64,000 nt of DNA from Cepaea nemoralis (taxonomy: Eukaryota; Mollusca; Gastropoda; Stylommatophora; Helicidae): contig JACEFZ010003482.1 of the NCBI GenBank assembly GCA_014155875.1, positions 115,001 through 179,000 on the forward strand, in the 5' to 3' direction. Below are positions 36,658 to 50,761 of the stretch, piece after piece. The translations under genes and the position numbers were made by a program. A model generated the notes under the pieces. That model made no database searches and was not told where the DNA came from. It saw only the letters and a program-made list of their open reading frames with translations. Every line of letters begins with the position of its first letter. The stretch's first letter is position 1.

Positions 36658-37176
36658 TTATGCATCTAACCTTTTCCCTGTGTAATCCGAGGGGTTTACT
36701 AAACTTTTTCTAACTCCGATAGACGTACATCCGGAATCCCTAATTGACGAATCATGGTGCATCTTCAGACTTCCTCCTGCATGCACTGCCGATCCTGCCT
36801 TAACTGTGTGACCACATATTAAGACCGGCTGACCGTCTTTTTCAAAAAGAGGTTTACATCCACTACAATTCTCATTGTTAAATGTCTCGATCACTTGGGT
36901 TGCATTAGAGTGCTGAGTTTCTCCCATCGTACACTCATAGCTGAAATGGTTCTTTTTCCCACATTTGAAACAAATGATCTCCTTTTTCCTGTTATTCGTT
37001 GGCTCACCCGAAGGTTGTGGATCACACTGTGCTGCCTTATGTCTCCAGCTTCCACAATTCCAACATCCGGCATAACTATTCTGACGTCTCTTAAAATTTC
37101 CCCTGTGGTATAGGTAACGTCCTGATCTGCCAAAATTGTTGCCACAAAAACCATTGTCTTGAGGCTCTTGTTGCAC
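36658..37176 (-). CDS. GL2 zinc knuckles and protease
   Basis: 172 codons with two knuckles: CWNCGSWRHKAAQC (about residue 38) and CFKCGKKNHFSYEC (about residue 69). Then ENCSGCKPLFEKDGQPVLICGH, and the protease word IRDSGCTSIGVRKSLVNPSDY. The same order and words occur in GL1 Gag (CTICDRFHEDGLLTCGH, LRDSGCTLIGLKRDF), so both are one lineage. It is separated by a stop from the capsid-like frame at 37204. Confidence 0.8.
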   Translation of the reverse strand: MQQEPQDNGFCGNNFGRSGRYLYHRGNFKRRQNSYAGCWNCGSWRHKAAQCDPQPSGEPTNNRKKEIICFKCGKKNHFSYECTMGETQHSNATQVIETFNNENCSGCKPLFEKDGQPVLICGHTVKAGSAVHAGGSLKMHHDSSIRDSGCTSIGVRKSLVNPSDYTGKRLDA

Positions 37177-37203
37177 ATACCTATGTGTTAAGTCTACACT
37201 TCT

Positions 37204-37934
37204 CTATCTTGGTCTAATCCCAGGATTCTGATCCTGTTTAGTATACGCTGCACAGACTATTTCCTCACTCATTTGTCTACAAATAGAACTGTTTGGATGT
37301 GCAGTCACGTAGTTTTGCCCTAACTGGGACATTGTGTCTATGTCGTTTGGGTTACGTTCTTCAAAGAAAGCCACTAAGTTTGTATTACATGATGATAAAA
37401 CCTTGTCTCTGAGCATCAAATCCACTAATCGATTAAAATCTTTCCCAACTTCTGCAAGCTCCATCCATTTATTAAATTTGTTCTTTACTATATTGACAAA
37501 ATCTGTAAAATCCTGATTTGTCTCTGGCACTAATTGTCTGAACTTTGTTCTGTATCCATGCTCAGTTATGTTGAACTTTGTAAGTAAGCGCTGACGCAGA
37601 ATAGTATAATTGTTTCTTTCTGCCACAGGTAAATTAAACATGGTATCTAGGGCCTTTCCCGTCAGATACTCACCCAGCCTCATAGAATATTCTCCTTCTG
37701 GAATGCCTAAAGCTTTCGCAGATGCTTCGAATCTCGCAAGATAAGCTTCAAGGTTGTCTAGGTCCGTAATATATGGCAATTTTAATCGTTATGATGACTG
37801 CGAAGGTCTTCTGCCTTCCTCTCTTTGACCCTTAGATGCTAGTTCTAATTTTTTTGGTGCAATTCCCGTTTCCATCTTGAGCTTTTCGTTCTCAATTTCC
37901 ACCGCATTTGTTTGTTTTAACTTTTCAAGTTCCA

Positions 37935-38019
<85 letters not shown>

Positions 38020-38236
38020 GTAGGCGCTTAGTTTCAGCTAACTTTTCTTCCTGTAGACGCTTGTGTTCCATTTTAATCTGTCTTTGTTCTCTCTCAGCTA
38101 ACTTTTCTTCCTGTAGACGCTTGGCTTCCCGTTCATTATGCCTCTCCTCTCTTTCCTAATGATGAAACTCCTGTAACTCTTTGCTCTTCAGGCCTAACCG
38201 TTCCACTGCTTCAATATATTAAAATAAAGTAGGCAT
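37204..38236 (-). pseudogene. GL2 Gag N-terminal and capsid part
   Basis: The frame starts near 38236 (MPTLF), with an early TAA and another at about 38155, then a coiled coil with repeated KRLQEEKLAE and a run of Arg-Glu coded by the (GA)n microsatellite at 37937-38014. From 37779 it is open: DLDNLEAYLARFEASAKALG, LTGKALDTMFNLP and HGYRTKFRQLVPE, a capsid-like fold by comparison with GL1 (GYREQFSKLAPKP). It forms the retrotransposon particle. Confidence 0.7.
37937..38014. repeat. (TC)n microsatellite in GL2 gag
   Basis: About 39 TC units. On the minus strand it reads (GA)n and encodes alternating Arg and Glu inside the coiled coil, in frame with both flanks. Confidence 0.9.
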
Positions 38237-38239
38237 CTT

Positions 38240-38477
38240 GTAATTGTGAACACTTAGCTGTCATTCAGTCAACTGTAATATAACAACCCTACTTCTAGTC
38301 TTTGTGTACCTTCCCTAAGTACACCACTCAGACTGTACGTAAATTCGTAGTAATAATGCTATCACTCTGTACTCATACAGTCCCTCTGTAAGCACTAGGT
38401 AGTGAGGGAGGGTATTACCTATACTCCCTGGAATATATAACAAATAGCTGTAGAAAAATTCCTGGAAATATTGTTAA

Positions 38478-38515
<38 letters not shown>

Positions 38516-40594
38516 GAATGAATGAAAACAATAAGTGATGTCTATAAGACGCGACAAGCATAGGCTAGTGACACAAAGAAAAAAGAAAAACAACTGACAT
38601 CGACAAGCCCATGTAATAGAAATTTTGTGCGCATAACAGTCAACAAAAACAATCTAGATAGGAGATGTTTTAACGTGAGAATTACAATAATACCATATGT
38701 CCGAATAAACCAAATATCATATGTAACAGTAAAGAGAAAATAGGAAAAAGACCACATATAAACTGAATAATGTACATAGATCTGATGATAGACAATTGGA
38801 CACAGTGTATAATGTCGAGACAACCCAATGCTCAACAGACGCAAACCAATTGCTGACTCGTCAGCTGCCTCCCAACAACATATAATGTGCATCCAGAAAA
38901 ATTACTTCTGCCCTGTCTCACGAACTCCGCGAAACAACACAAAAATATCCTACTTCTCACGAATACTGGACCACATACGAATAATTGTGTAACACCCGAA
39001 AACAATATATATAAGACGATGAGAGCAAACAAACTGTCCAAATGGTTGGCCGACACAATGAAGTCTTCAGTTTGTTTGAAATAGTTTCCAATAATAGCCT
39101 GTAAAATGTCTGTTTGTAAATGTTTTAACGTGACTACGACGCTCGATCCCAAAACGACTTATTGTTGTGTTGAGTGCTTACTTAATTTTACGTGGTGATA
39201 ACAAGTGCCAACTGTCAGCAAAGTTAAAAATGGTGATGAATATCCAGAAATATAACTGTGTGTATATAGTAACTTTTTTGGCAGATAAATTCGACCACAC
39301 TTGCGGTGACAACGTTTGATTGTCTATTGTAGCATGTTTGCTTAGTGATATGATGACGACAGTAGAACAATTCAACAAACACGAAACATAAATCCTGGTT
39401 TCAGTTCAAAACAACTTGTTTTGTTCATTCACGATTCACTTTCACGCCACATGAGTCATCTTGTCAACAACAGGCCATGGAAATTTTCTGAGTAAATTCA
39501 CTCCATACACAACCCCGCCTCACAATGTCAGCTCAATTTCTCTTTATCACCCATAATACGCACTGACTCTGGCTGTGACCAAAAGTAATGTTCTGGAAAT
39601 TTTCCGTTACACACAAACACTCCTTTTAATACAACCCCATTTGTCCGTGGAGACCCACCAATTTCACCGTCCTCACCCAGGTTGTCATTGATGAGGCCCC
39701 AATGCCTTGACAAAAATTAACACGTACCGAATCTGGTTGCTGTCTACCTCCACGCTTCCACCTTTTCAGCGAAAGCTGTCTGTAAACTGCAGGAAACTTT
39801 TCCTTTTCTGTGGGGCAACAATTGTCACTTCTGTGTGTTCCCCACTTTTTCATAAGTCTCCCCTCCCGGGGCGAGTTTCTCACATATGTACTTCCCCAGT
39901 AACTGGTCGCTGGCGCACCACCCTTCCTTTCACCTGCGCCAAAACATCTTGACTTGTCGACCTGCGACCACACCGTGCGATTGCCTCGCCACACACACCT
40001 GTCTTCAACGCGCAAGGCTGACCCGCTCCTGTCGTAAACAACTTTTTGTCCAGGCGACTTTTCTCTGCCGCTGTTTTTGTCTCCTGACAACGATACTCTT
40101 CACCTGTGCTGACCTCTTCTTGACCTGTCTGCGTTAATTCTCTGACGCATCCACTGGCTTCCACAATACTGCCCTGGTAATGTCTTAAACAGCTCCACCT
40201 TTCTGTCAACTCGACCTTGACTCTGTCGGTGTTTTTATCTGCTAGCCAGTTTATCGCACAGGAGAAAACCCAATGTTTATATCTTGGACAACCTTCACCG
40301 TCCCCTCTCCCCTCTTCGAGTGTGCGCTGTTATTTTCACCTGGTTTCTATTGAAATCTGTATTCATTCGCCCACACTTTTGAAACGAGTCGTCTGCTGGA
40401 TTCTAGTGAAAATTGTGCGCCTGACTAATGTCTCTGACTCGTTATCCTCTCAGCGAAGAGTCCACATAAAATCTTTATATAGCACCAGGTTACTTGACCG
40501 AACGTAGCCGTCAGAAATTCTTTACTTAGCGACGAGCTCCCATAAATCTGCCTATATCGAGTTCCTTGACCGGAGAGCACCAATAAATCTTGCG
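38240..40594 (-). other. GL2 5' leader
   Basis: 2.3 kb between the gag start and the 5' LTR, with a (TA)n at 38485-38512. Next to the LTR the minus strand has ttggtgctctccggtcaagg about 10 bases from the LTR end, a likely primer site in the same position as in GL1. Related words (tgggagctcgtcgc, cggtcaagtaacctggtgc) follow within 120 bases. Open minus frames of 106-154 codons are present but resemble no protein I know. Confidence 0.5.
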
Positions 40595-41087
40595 TGACAC
40601 AAACTCTTTAGTACCACACGAAGAATGTTGTTGTCTAGGGTCTAATGTTTCTACTATCTCACTGCAGAGTGGAAGCTGAGCTATCCACCTATCTCACACT
40701 ACAAGTCACCACTGCAGCACACATCCATCACTCAGTGAATAAGATTGAATTTGCGCACATAATATTCCTTTAATTCTGAATTAACACGGACACACGTAAC
40801 ATATAAATCCAGGAACAATAATTCTCTCAGAATATATCTTCATCCCAATGGAACACTTCGAATAACACTGCCTCTCAAGGCCTACTAAATCTCATCCCAC
40901 ACGACAGGTATACTAGCCTCTCTCCAGGCCCGTCTCAATGTAACCCACTCTGGGTCTCGAATTCCACTCACTATCCCTGGAAAACCACAGTGCGGAGATC
41001 TCTTCCCAACTCCGTCATGATTCTTCACTTTCTCAGACCACCGACCTACTCCTCCTCGGGTCTCAATTCAACTGTCCTAAACGATCC
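40595..41087 (-). repeat. GL2 5' LTR, left piece
   Basis: Matches 34708-35200 closely and breaks at aacgatcc, where GL3 begins. The remainder of this LTR is at 55155-55344. Confidence 0.85.
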
Positions 41088-41100
41088 TGTCACGACGCGG

Positions 41101-41165
<65 letters not shown>

Positions 41166-41951
41166 GTTAGTTATCATGTAGAGGACTCGCTGTGATCTGG
41201 CCCGTTATAAGGTTCACTGGAAGTTGAATATCCTCCCTATCTAGCTGCACTCACATGCACATGACGGGACGACTGTCATATCCATAAACAACTCCAATAT
41301 GCTTATGTGGAGTGATCAGCTATATATATTCTACAGCTGGCCGGTAACAGATAACGAACATTCAGTGTTCATGATAATGATGAAGCCTTCAGGCTCACAC
41401 ATACATTTGACACAGTCGCACCGTTCCAACAAATGTACTCCTACCTGGCGTGGATGTTGGGTGACTAGCTCTATCTGCCGTTAGCTGTGTTTGTGGTGTC
41501 AGAAGCGGCTATTTCAAACAATGATCACAACTGAACTCGGATAAGGCATTGTCAGCCAATGTCCGTTGGCTGGACTCAGTTGCGCCTTTGCGATCACTCA
41601 TGACGCTGAGGACAAGATACTTCAAGCCGCTCATTCTGCGATGTAGAACTGCATGTCTAAGCCTGCATCGTCGTTGTCATCCTCTCTGTCTGTGTGTAAG
41701 CTAACCACATAAAGCTGGGTGTTGTAGTCTATATGTGAGCTATACAAAATAAGCCCCTACATCTTGTTTGTCTGTTGGCTGGTGAACGAATGACTCAAAA
41801 CCAACCGTTTGGTTAATACACGCACTTGTGACGTCTCATTCGTTTCGCACAAGTGCTATATGGTGTCACTTTATCAAATTCTTATGATTTTATCTTCTGA
41901 TGCACTTGCTCATCATTTTAACTCTTTCTGTCTGTCATCCGAGCCATGATA
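41088..41951 (-). repeat. GL3 3' LTR with (TC)n
   Basis: The last 170 bp (41781-41951) match 54992-55154. A (TC)n microsatellite fills 41103-41162. Confidence 0.75.
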
Positions 41952-42947
41952 GCTATGCCCCCTTCATAATAAAATGTTTCTAACATTTTCTCACTATATT
42001 TCGACATATATGCCAATGATGGATGCGACGTAAATTACTCTAAGCCGTGATCGACTACGAATCTGTCATTTCTGGAATACAGTATGTCAATTTAAGACAA
42101 TATAGATCGTGGGGATTTAAAACACTGGATTAAACCCCACAAGTCCCAATCACCGCCACCTCATACATTTAAAAAGAAATGATCGTCGAGATGTTCTCGC
42201 GTTATCATGATTGACTACTTGCAACACAAGCAAGGTTCAAACACCGCCGGTCACTATACTTCAAGTATCGTTTTCGCGTATAAATGCTGACCCCTTGAAA
42301 ACATTACCTCAGACCTGTGTAACCCTGAGTATCTTTGGCTAAATTAAAATACAATCCTGTGTTGTAACCCCGACGAACTTCTGAGTCATAAAAAAACAAC
42401 AACTGATTTCCATCAATTTAAGAGACGTATTATGTCAACTTCACTCTGAGTTAACATATCTTTCCATCATTCGCTTTATTAATCAAGCATGTCGATGGTG
42501 GCACTTAATTTCTATGCTATTTCTTATATCTTTGATGTATTATCCACTATATGTAATGTTGACTTTACATACCTATTTTTGATTGTTGTTATGTGTTTTT
42601 GTATCAACTACTTTCCATTCGTCCACTTCTCTACATTCATCCATCATGAAATAACACATCTAATTTCTCTTTATTCATGACATCTGAAACTACTCATATG
42701 CAAAAAGAAATAAATAAATAAGTACTTATTATCAACTTTGAAATAATCAATATCAACAATCATAATAATAGATAAAATTATAACTATGACATTAAAATAA
42801 ATATCAATTCACTTATAAACTAATAATATCACTAGCTTATCTATAAACAACTATTTAAGACACATTTTCCTAATTACTGATCAAGGGACTCAACTAAATC
42901 TAAAATATGTCAATAAATACTCTATATCATGTCATTTCCTAATCACT
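41952..42947. other. GL3 interior, AT-rich non-coding
   Basis: No frames or repeats recognised; continues at 43557-43925 after the LINE A fragment. Confidence 0.5.
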
Positions 42948-42959
42948 ATATACTTTAAT

Positions 42960-43544
42960 TATCTCGGAACAGTCATAACATCTGATGGCAGATGCCTTGA
43001 AGAGATTAGAACAAGAATCGCCATTGCAAAAGTAGCCTTTAGCAAGATGAAAAACATTCTGACCAATAAAATGATGTCAATTGAAACGAGAAAAAGAGTG
43101 TTGAGGGGATACATAGAGCCAGTTCTTTTGTATGGATGTGAAACTTGGACAATGTGCAGTCAAGCAGAAAAACATCTGATGGCTGCAGAAATGTGGTTTC
43201 TGAGGAAAATGCAAAGAATACCATGGACAGATAGAAAAACCAATGACCAAGTACTACAAGAGACAAATGAAAATCGTAGATTGATTAGAGAAATTAGACG
43301 TAGACAGTCACAATTTTTTGGACATGTTATGAGAAGAAATGGACTGGAGAACTTAGTGACAGCTGGCAAGATCGAAGGGAACAGACCAAGAGGAAGACCG
43401 AGAGGAAAATACCTGGATGGCTTGGCCACATGGCATGGACGAGACAGGAACACTGAGCTGATCCACGACTCTGGTGATCGAGTGAAATGGCGAATCATGA
43501 CCGCCCACGCTTTCCGGCATGGCACATGATTGATTGATTGATTG
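42960..43544 (+). mobile_element. LINE A 3' fragment
   Basis: Exact 12-bp target duplication atatactttaat at 42948-42959 and 43545-43556. It encodes the end of the RT from the thumb (YLGTVITSDGR equivalent) to HGT-stop and ends with (tgat)n. The frame 43047-43529 (160 codons) is undamaged and serves as the reference for damaged copies: RRRQSQFFGHVMRRNGLENL. Confidence 0.9.
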
Positions 43545-43922
43545 ATATACTTTAATCTGTCCTACATTTATTAGGAATAAATATGTTCATATATTGTTTT
43601 TATTTCACATATATCACACAACACAATTAGAGAATCAGTCCGTGTGTGATACCGCAAAATCGCATACTACCGTGATCGAATGTTCATCTGGCCTATGCAA
43701 TTATCTATGACGCTTCCATAGTCAACGAACATCGGATCCTCAGCAAGCGTACCTGTTTATCAGTCTATCTACAACATTAGCAACAATAAGTGACTAATTT
43801 ATATCTAAACAATTGTTTCTATACATGTGGTGTTTCAGAATTAAGCCACAGTCATTATACTACAATATCATATTTATAAATTATAATATTCTCACTTAAC
43901 TTATTTATTCACAACAACAAAA

Positions 43923-45273
<1,351 letters not shown>

Positions 45274-45558
45274 TATAACAGAGTAACAGTTAATATGATG
45301 TATATAAACGGAGTCCCGGTTGTAGTTTCATAGGTTTTATTTGACGAAATAAATCAGAATATATAAAACAGGTTACAAGATGGTTTTCTATAATACAATC
45401 GATGTTGTCAATTCAAGGTCCAGGCGGTAACTAAGTTCTCCAAGCCCCGCGTCACGGCTTGAGCGTCCTTCGTTACGTTATCATAGGATGCTCAACCGTG
45501 CCCAGTCTTTGCACATCAACCCCTCCTAATCTACTAACAGAGATGGTGCTCTGTTACA
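45274..45558 (-). repeat. GL4 3' LTR
   Basis: Nearly identical to 51909-52192; only a handful of differences, which suggests a young insertion. Confidence 0.9.
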
Positions 45559-47600
45559 GTCCTCCCTTTCTTTAAGAAGACTTTTCTTGAAATGTCTTAA
45601 TCCCTAACCTACTTATTCTAAATATTCTTTCTCTCACTAAAACCTTAACCCCAATCTTATTCCTCCAACCCATCTTAAACTAACCCCCTCTTAACTAATG
45701 AACTTTATTTCTACTCCTTCGAGTCCAATTCTCCACTTGTCTCTTATAGCTAACCGCTATGTTCTGTTATAGATGAAGTGATACTTCTTCTTCGTTTCTG
45801 TATATGAGCCTACAAGGTTTCATTTAAAAAATACACAGTTCATAAGGATATTTCATTTCATATATACATATGTTCATAAAAGTCGTTGGTATATACTTTG
45901 AAACTTATCATGCGTTATGTAACTTCTCATTCTCTCTCAACATCAACAACACAACATAGAATAGACAGAAAAGATGGGGTGCGCACCCAGTTATGAAGAT
46001 ATAAAGAAGTAAAGCAATCACATTTACCTCCCTTGCAAACACAAAAACTTTATAAATAAAGTTTTTTGTTTTTTTTTTAAATACATCTTATGATCTATGA
46101 ACATATACTTCTGTTTGTTATAAATTAAGTCGATCTAAAATTTCTTCCTTATATACTCAATATTAATATTTGTGCTGCCATCCACACCCATGACTATATT
46201 TCACCTGGGTTATGTTCAATCATGAAACCATAAAAATAATATTGACAATGTTCATTTCTTATGAACATATTTTAAACTAATTAACGCTGTTTATCACAGC
46301 TCCTATATTTACCCCCTCACATCCCATGATAAGCATCCTTGTTCATAGGCGTATCTAACTTTGTACTAAACTATATGCACTGCTATCTACAGCCCCCTTA
46401 ATATCCATTTTCCATTAACTAGCTCCTTACATTTACCTTGATGCTAATCATCACAGCCTCTTTCTATACTCGCTATAGACGTTAGTAACGTTAATTTCTT
46501 CTTCCTTAATATAATATGGCATCTAATCCATATACTTTCAATCAATGCTGACTTAATGCAGCTCCTATTTTAACTCCCTAAAACCATATATTTCTACTAA
46601 CTTTTATTTGTGTAGGATCCATCAATCCATCATAAAACCCCGTCGTCCAAGCATGGCAAATGTTTCCAAACACTATGTAATTAACCTCCCATATTAACAC
46701 TAACTTCATACTAGCACAAGACCTATATTTTTGGCATTCATGTTTTCTACAACTTATTACTCACAAGGAGAATGTGTCTCTCTTGGTAGTCTAGAGTTGT
46801 TTGTCAACCATTTTCTGAACGAAAGGTTTTAAATAAGGCCCTGTCTTATTACTCTTTATTCTAAACAAAACAATAATGCTTGTGACCAAAATTTTTAACA
46901 ATTTCCAACTTATTTGTAAACAAGGGTAAATACTATTCAATATGCAAGACAATTAAACTAACATCATAATTCATGAGCCAACCAAAACGAAGTCAAAACA
47001 GGATATCATACCCCCCCCCCTCCCAACGTTTTAAAGACAATTTTCTTTCCCCTCATATAAAGGTAATCAACCAATTCAAAGAAAGACATTATTCAAAATA
47101 ATATCACATACATGATGAAACAAAAGAAACAATTTTTTAAAAAATATATCCTATCCATTATTAGTCGCTTTTTTGGACTAATAATAAATTATTTATCTAT
47201 TAATAAAACTCAACAAGTCAAATCTCAAAATCAAATGGTAATAAAAAATACATCTTCAAGACCACACGAGAATTTACATCCATATTACCTAACTTATTAC
47301 TAAAATATACAACATCTTGTCTACTCCTCAAGACAATTCACCACAACTATTAATTAAGCTATTTGCCAATCTGTTTCTATAAATCACCTGTAATAAACAG
47401 CTACCGTATTTCATCAATTATCAATTTCCTCTTTAAACCACAAAATTTTCATCCTGCTACCTGCAGCATTTTCTATTAATTTATTTACTATGTCTCCATT
47501 TCTTCAGTAATTCTAGATTTTTCTGTATAAGTGCTATCTCCACATCAATGTCTTCATCTTCTCGTAGAGAAATATTTTCCTTCATACTACTATCTCTATT
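45559..47600 (-). other. GL4 3' region, non-coding
   Basis: 2 kb of AT-rich DNA between integrase and the 3' LTR, with a run of C at 46991-47001. No envelope-like frame is visible. Confidence 0.5.
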
Positions 47601-47603
47601 AGA

Positions 47604-48376
47604 TTATGAATTTTCATCCATTCCTTCTTCTTCATCTATATGTCTGTTGCTAGCAGCCGCTAATTTTTTCCTTTCTATATCTAATCTAATCTGTCTATCA
47701 TAGTTTCTTAACGATCTTTCGAGTAATGGCATGTCTTCGTCGCTTGATGAATTTTCTCTAATTCTCCTCTGTCTTTTAACTTCTCTATTTCCCTGTTTCT
47801 CTATTCTCCTTTTCACTGCTTGTCTGGTATTTATGGAGCGGTTATCTCTTCCTCCATAGATTCAACACTATCATAACAACCATCATACGTATTCCTTTCT
47901 TCTTTCATCAAAGTTTTCGGTATTGTCTCTGCCTGTTCATAAGTATCATCGTAAACTGGTGTTGTTATTAATTGACTTTGTACCGGATCTTTTCCAAAAT
48001 CTGGGGGTATTGTATATTTAGCTCTTCTGACGAGTTGTCCATCTGAATATAACTCGTCTGAATAATAATAATTATTATTATTATTGTTATTGTCTCTCTT
48101 ATCTTCATTATCTCTTCTTAAATGTTCCACGTGTGCCCGTGCTACATGTCCTGTGATTTGGTTCTTTATACTGTATGATACATTACCTAACTTTTCTAAA
48201 ATATAATAACCTGGAATCCAATGAGCATCAAATTTGGAGTTTCTTCTATGCTTCTTATAATAAACTCTATCACCTACTTTACATTCCTGAAATTTTGCAT
48301 TTTTGTTTGCGTACCTTTTCTGTCTTTCTCTGGCATTAATTATATTGTTTCTTAACCTTACATGCGGTTTGTGCAT
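47604..48376 (-). CDS. GL4 integrase C-terminal domain and tail
   Basis: Two adjacent frames (47831-48376 and 47604-47816). The first starts MHKPHVRLRNNIINARERQK and has VGDRVYYKKHRRNSKFDAHW, then IPGYYILEKLGNVSYSIKN, a GPY/F-like module that binds DNA. An Asn run (NNNNNNN) and an acidic tail follow. The second frame is a basic-acidic tail (QGNREVKRQRRIRENSSSDE). The frames are separated by a stop near 47830. Confidence 0.7.
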
Positions 48377-48391
48377 TTCTTGTATAATAAC

Positions 48392-48745
48392 TTATTGAAA
48401 ATCCTCCCCCATATATTTACGTCTTGGTTTTAACAGATTGTCAATTGGTAGTATAGGCTCTCTTCCGTATAATAAGTAGAATGGTGAAAAACCTGTCCCC
48501 TCATTTTGATTTGTGCGTATCGCGCTTAGTGCAGATCCTAAGAAAAGGTCCCAATCTTTTTCATGTTCTTCGACGATTTTTACTATTATGTTATACAATG
48601 TTCGATGTTGTCTCTCATTCTTTGCATTTGAAGAAGGTCTATAATATGAAGTTTTTATATGGTTTATATTCAAATCCTGTAATAATTTCTCGAACTTCTT
48701 GTTCACAAACTCCTTACCATTATCTGTGAGTACGATCTGGGTTTT
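48392..48745 (-). pseudogene. GL4 integrase catalytic-core remnant
   Basis: It reads VLTDNGKEFVNKKFEKLLQD and then YYRPSSNAKNERQHRTLYNI, i.e. the second Asp (TDNG) and the Glu (KNERQ) of the DDE triad, followed by LLYGREPILPIDNLLKP. The first Asp and the zinc domain are missing: the upstream text joins to a protease-side sequence near 48750 (EILEKPRSYSQI). Confidence 0.75.
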
Positions 48746-49202
48746 TCTAATATTTCCTTATTTTCTGGTGGAGCTTTTAACTGTGCTAATAATTCTTGTT
48801 CTCTTGTTGTTTTGTCTACTGAATATATTTGAGATGTATGTTTTCTGAATGGATGGATCAATTCATCATTCCGCACGTTCCATCTTCTTCCGCGTCTATT
48901 CCTGGTATTGATTCTTTCCATAGGAGTTTCTGATTAATTCATTCTCGGCATTTCTACTCTATCTGTTGCTAATACGCTGTTAATATCATGTTCTACTTTG
49001 GCTATTACACATCCTCTGTACCATTTTATTTCCCTGTCTGTGTTGTTAATAATCATTACTGGAAAAGTTAAGTGTTTATCTAATGTCATTATTCCATCTG
49101 GAACTTCTCGACCAGGCTCATCTATTACCTCCCTTTGTAACTCTGTTATTTTAACTGTATGTCATACTAAATAATATGGATTTCTTTTCACTTTCGCTTG
49201 TA

Positions 49203-49664
49203 TCAGATTAACTGTTTGTGGTTTAAAGTCGTGGACGTTTTAACCCTAATCAGTGCTAATATGTGCATGTCCTCTTCTAAATCTACATACACGCCCTTGA
49301 ATCTTAACTTGTGTAGATAAAAAAAAAGTCTTACACCATTTTTCAGTAAGAAGTCTCTACCTATAAGCATGTTCCTATTTAACTCTTTAACTACGTGAAA
49401 AAGATGTCTTACGTTGATTCCTCCTAATTTGAGATTTATCATTGTTTGACCAACTACTTCTAAATTTTGTCCTGTAACAGAGTGAAGATTATCATGACTC
49501 CTGAATATTTTGCAATTTTTTATTATTTTGTATAAACAATTTTCTTTGATTACACTAACTTGAGCTCCCGAATCAATTATTGTTCGAATTCTATATTTCC
49601 CTATTTCTATTATGCATGAACTGGGGTCCGTTTTATTTATTGAAAATTGTTTGATTTCAGCCAT
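49203..49664 (-). CDS. GL4 aspartic protease
   Basis: 153 codons. The catalytic word is IDSGAQVSVI (DSG-A type) near residue 31, with the second conserved word MLIGRDFLLKNG near residue 96. It lies directly after gag in minus-strand order. Its motif (DSGA) differs from GL1 and GL2 (DSGC), so GL4 belongs to another gypsy lineage. Confidence 0.8.
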   Translation of the reverse strand: MAEIKQFSINKTDPSSCIIEIGKYRIRTIIDSGAQVSVIKENCLYKIIKNCKIFRSHDNLHSVTGQNLEVVGQTMINLKLGGINVRHLFHVVKELNRNMLIGRDFLLKNGVRLFFYLHKLRFKGVYVDLEEDMHILALIRVKTSTTLNHKQLI

Positions 49665-49759
49665 TTGAGACCACTTTCTACTCGTCCTCCTATACTTGTC
49701 ATTAAAATATTCTTTAATTCTTGGGACCTTATTATCTTCCCTCCTACCGCCGATCCTAT

Positions 49760-50761
49760 TCAGTAGGTGGGATTCCGGTTTTCCTGCGTTCTTGGCCTTG
49801 TAATATTCCTCTGTCTACATTCAAAATTTCTATTTGATCTGTTATTAACATTTCTATGTTGTGTATTCGCCTGAACACGCCTGTTACCACAGAATTTAAA
49901 AACGTGTCCGCGTTGACCACAACCCCAACAGACTATATTTGTGTTACCTACCGTTTCTCTTATAGGATTTCTCATTTGTCTTCTTCTATCATAAGCATTT
50001 TCATTACCTCCCTGCAACTTCTGTATTCCTCCTCTTCTATTCCATCCGAACCTTGCTTGTCCGATCTCCATAGGCTCTTCGATCATATCCTCCCGACTAG
50101 TTCCTATTTCTCGTCCTACTCTCAGTCTAAATCTTCGTCTCAAATTCTCTTCCTGTACAGCTATATCCACAGCTTGTGATAATCTCTCAGGGTTTTCTCT
50201 CATTAATTTAAACTTCAGTCCATCTGACTTTATACCGTCTACAAAAATCCCGACTAACATTCGTTCCACTTCCTCCCCACGTACGTTCTGTCCTAGGAAT
50301 GCTTCCTCAGCTAGGTTAATCAACCTATCACTAAATAATTGTACAGTTTCTCCAGTGTTTTGCTTGGATTGTCTTAACACTGAAAACGCATGCTGAGGAT
50401 CTGTGATTTCAGCATACTTGGGGGCTAAGTCATCCTTGAACTGCTCCCATGTCTCATCTACTCTAGCTTCTAATTTTCTTCTGATGTGATCGGAAACCGG
50501 TGCCACGGTGGCCTGGTAAGCAATTTTCATCTTCTCCTCATCCGTTGCCGCCACCAAGAATGCATGTTTCTCTACCGAAGTCATCCATTTCTTGAAATCT
50601 TTCGCCTGTCCACTAAATTTTTTAATCTCTGTCCCTATTCCTTGTTGCTTTATAGTTTTGTTGAGTCTGCCTATTGCCGTGCCTACTCCAGTCAAGACCT
50701 GTGTTAACAAAACTTGTTCCTCTGCCATGTTGAAATATGCTGAAATAGTTTTGCTATACAA
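49760..50761 (-). CDS. GL4 Gag
   Basis: An intact 333-codon frame. Capsid-like helices (FKKWMTSVEKHAFLVAATDE, HAFSVLRQSKQNTGETVQLF) are followed by an Arg-rich stretch and one zinc knuckle, CWGCGQRGHVFKFC, near residue 280. The start at 50761 is the first ATG; a second at about 50728 (MAEEQVLLTQV) is also plausible. It forms the particle. Confidence 0.8.
   Translation of the reverse strand: MYSKTISAYFNMAEEQVLLTQVLTGVGTAIGRLNKTIKQQGIGTEIKKFSGQAKDFKKWMTSVEKHAFLVAATDEEKMKIAYQATVAPVSDHIRRKLEARVDETWEQFKDDLAPKYAEITDPQHAFSVLRQSKQNTGETVQLFSDRLINLAEEAFLGQNVRGEEVERMLVGIFVDGIKSDGLKFKLMRENPERLSQAVDIAVQEENLRRRFRLRVGREIGTSREDMIEEPMEIGQARFGWNRRGGIQKLQGGNENAYDRRRQMRNPIRETVGNTNIVCWGCGQRGHVFKFCGNRRVQANTQHRNVNNRSNRNFECRQRNITRPRTQENRNPTY

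Noticed and set aside
39626..40209. Open minus frames of 109-154 codons in the GL2 leader
   Set aside because: No resemblance to any family, rich in Arg, Gly and Ser, and positioned in an LTR-element leader.
45559..47600. An envelope gene in GL4
   Set aside because: No frame of useful length, no signal peptide or transmembrane segment; AT-rich non-coding DNA.
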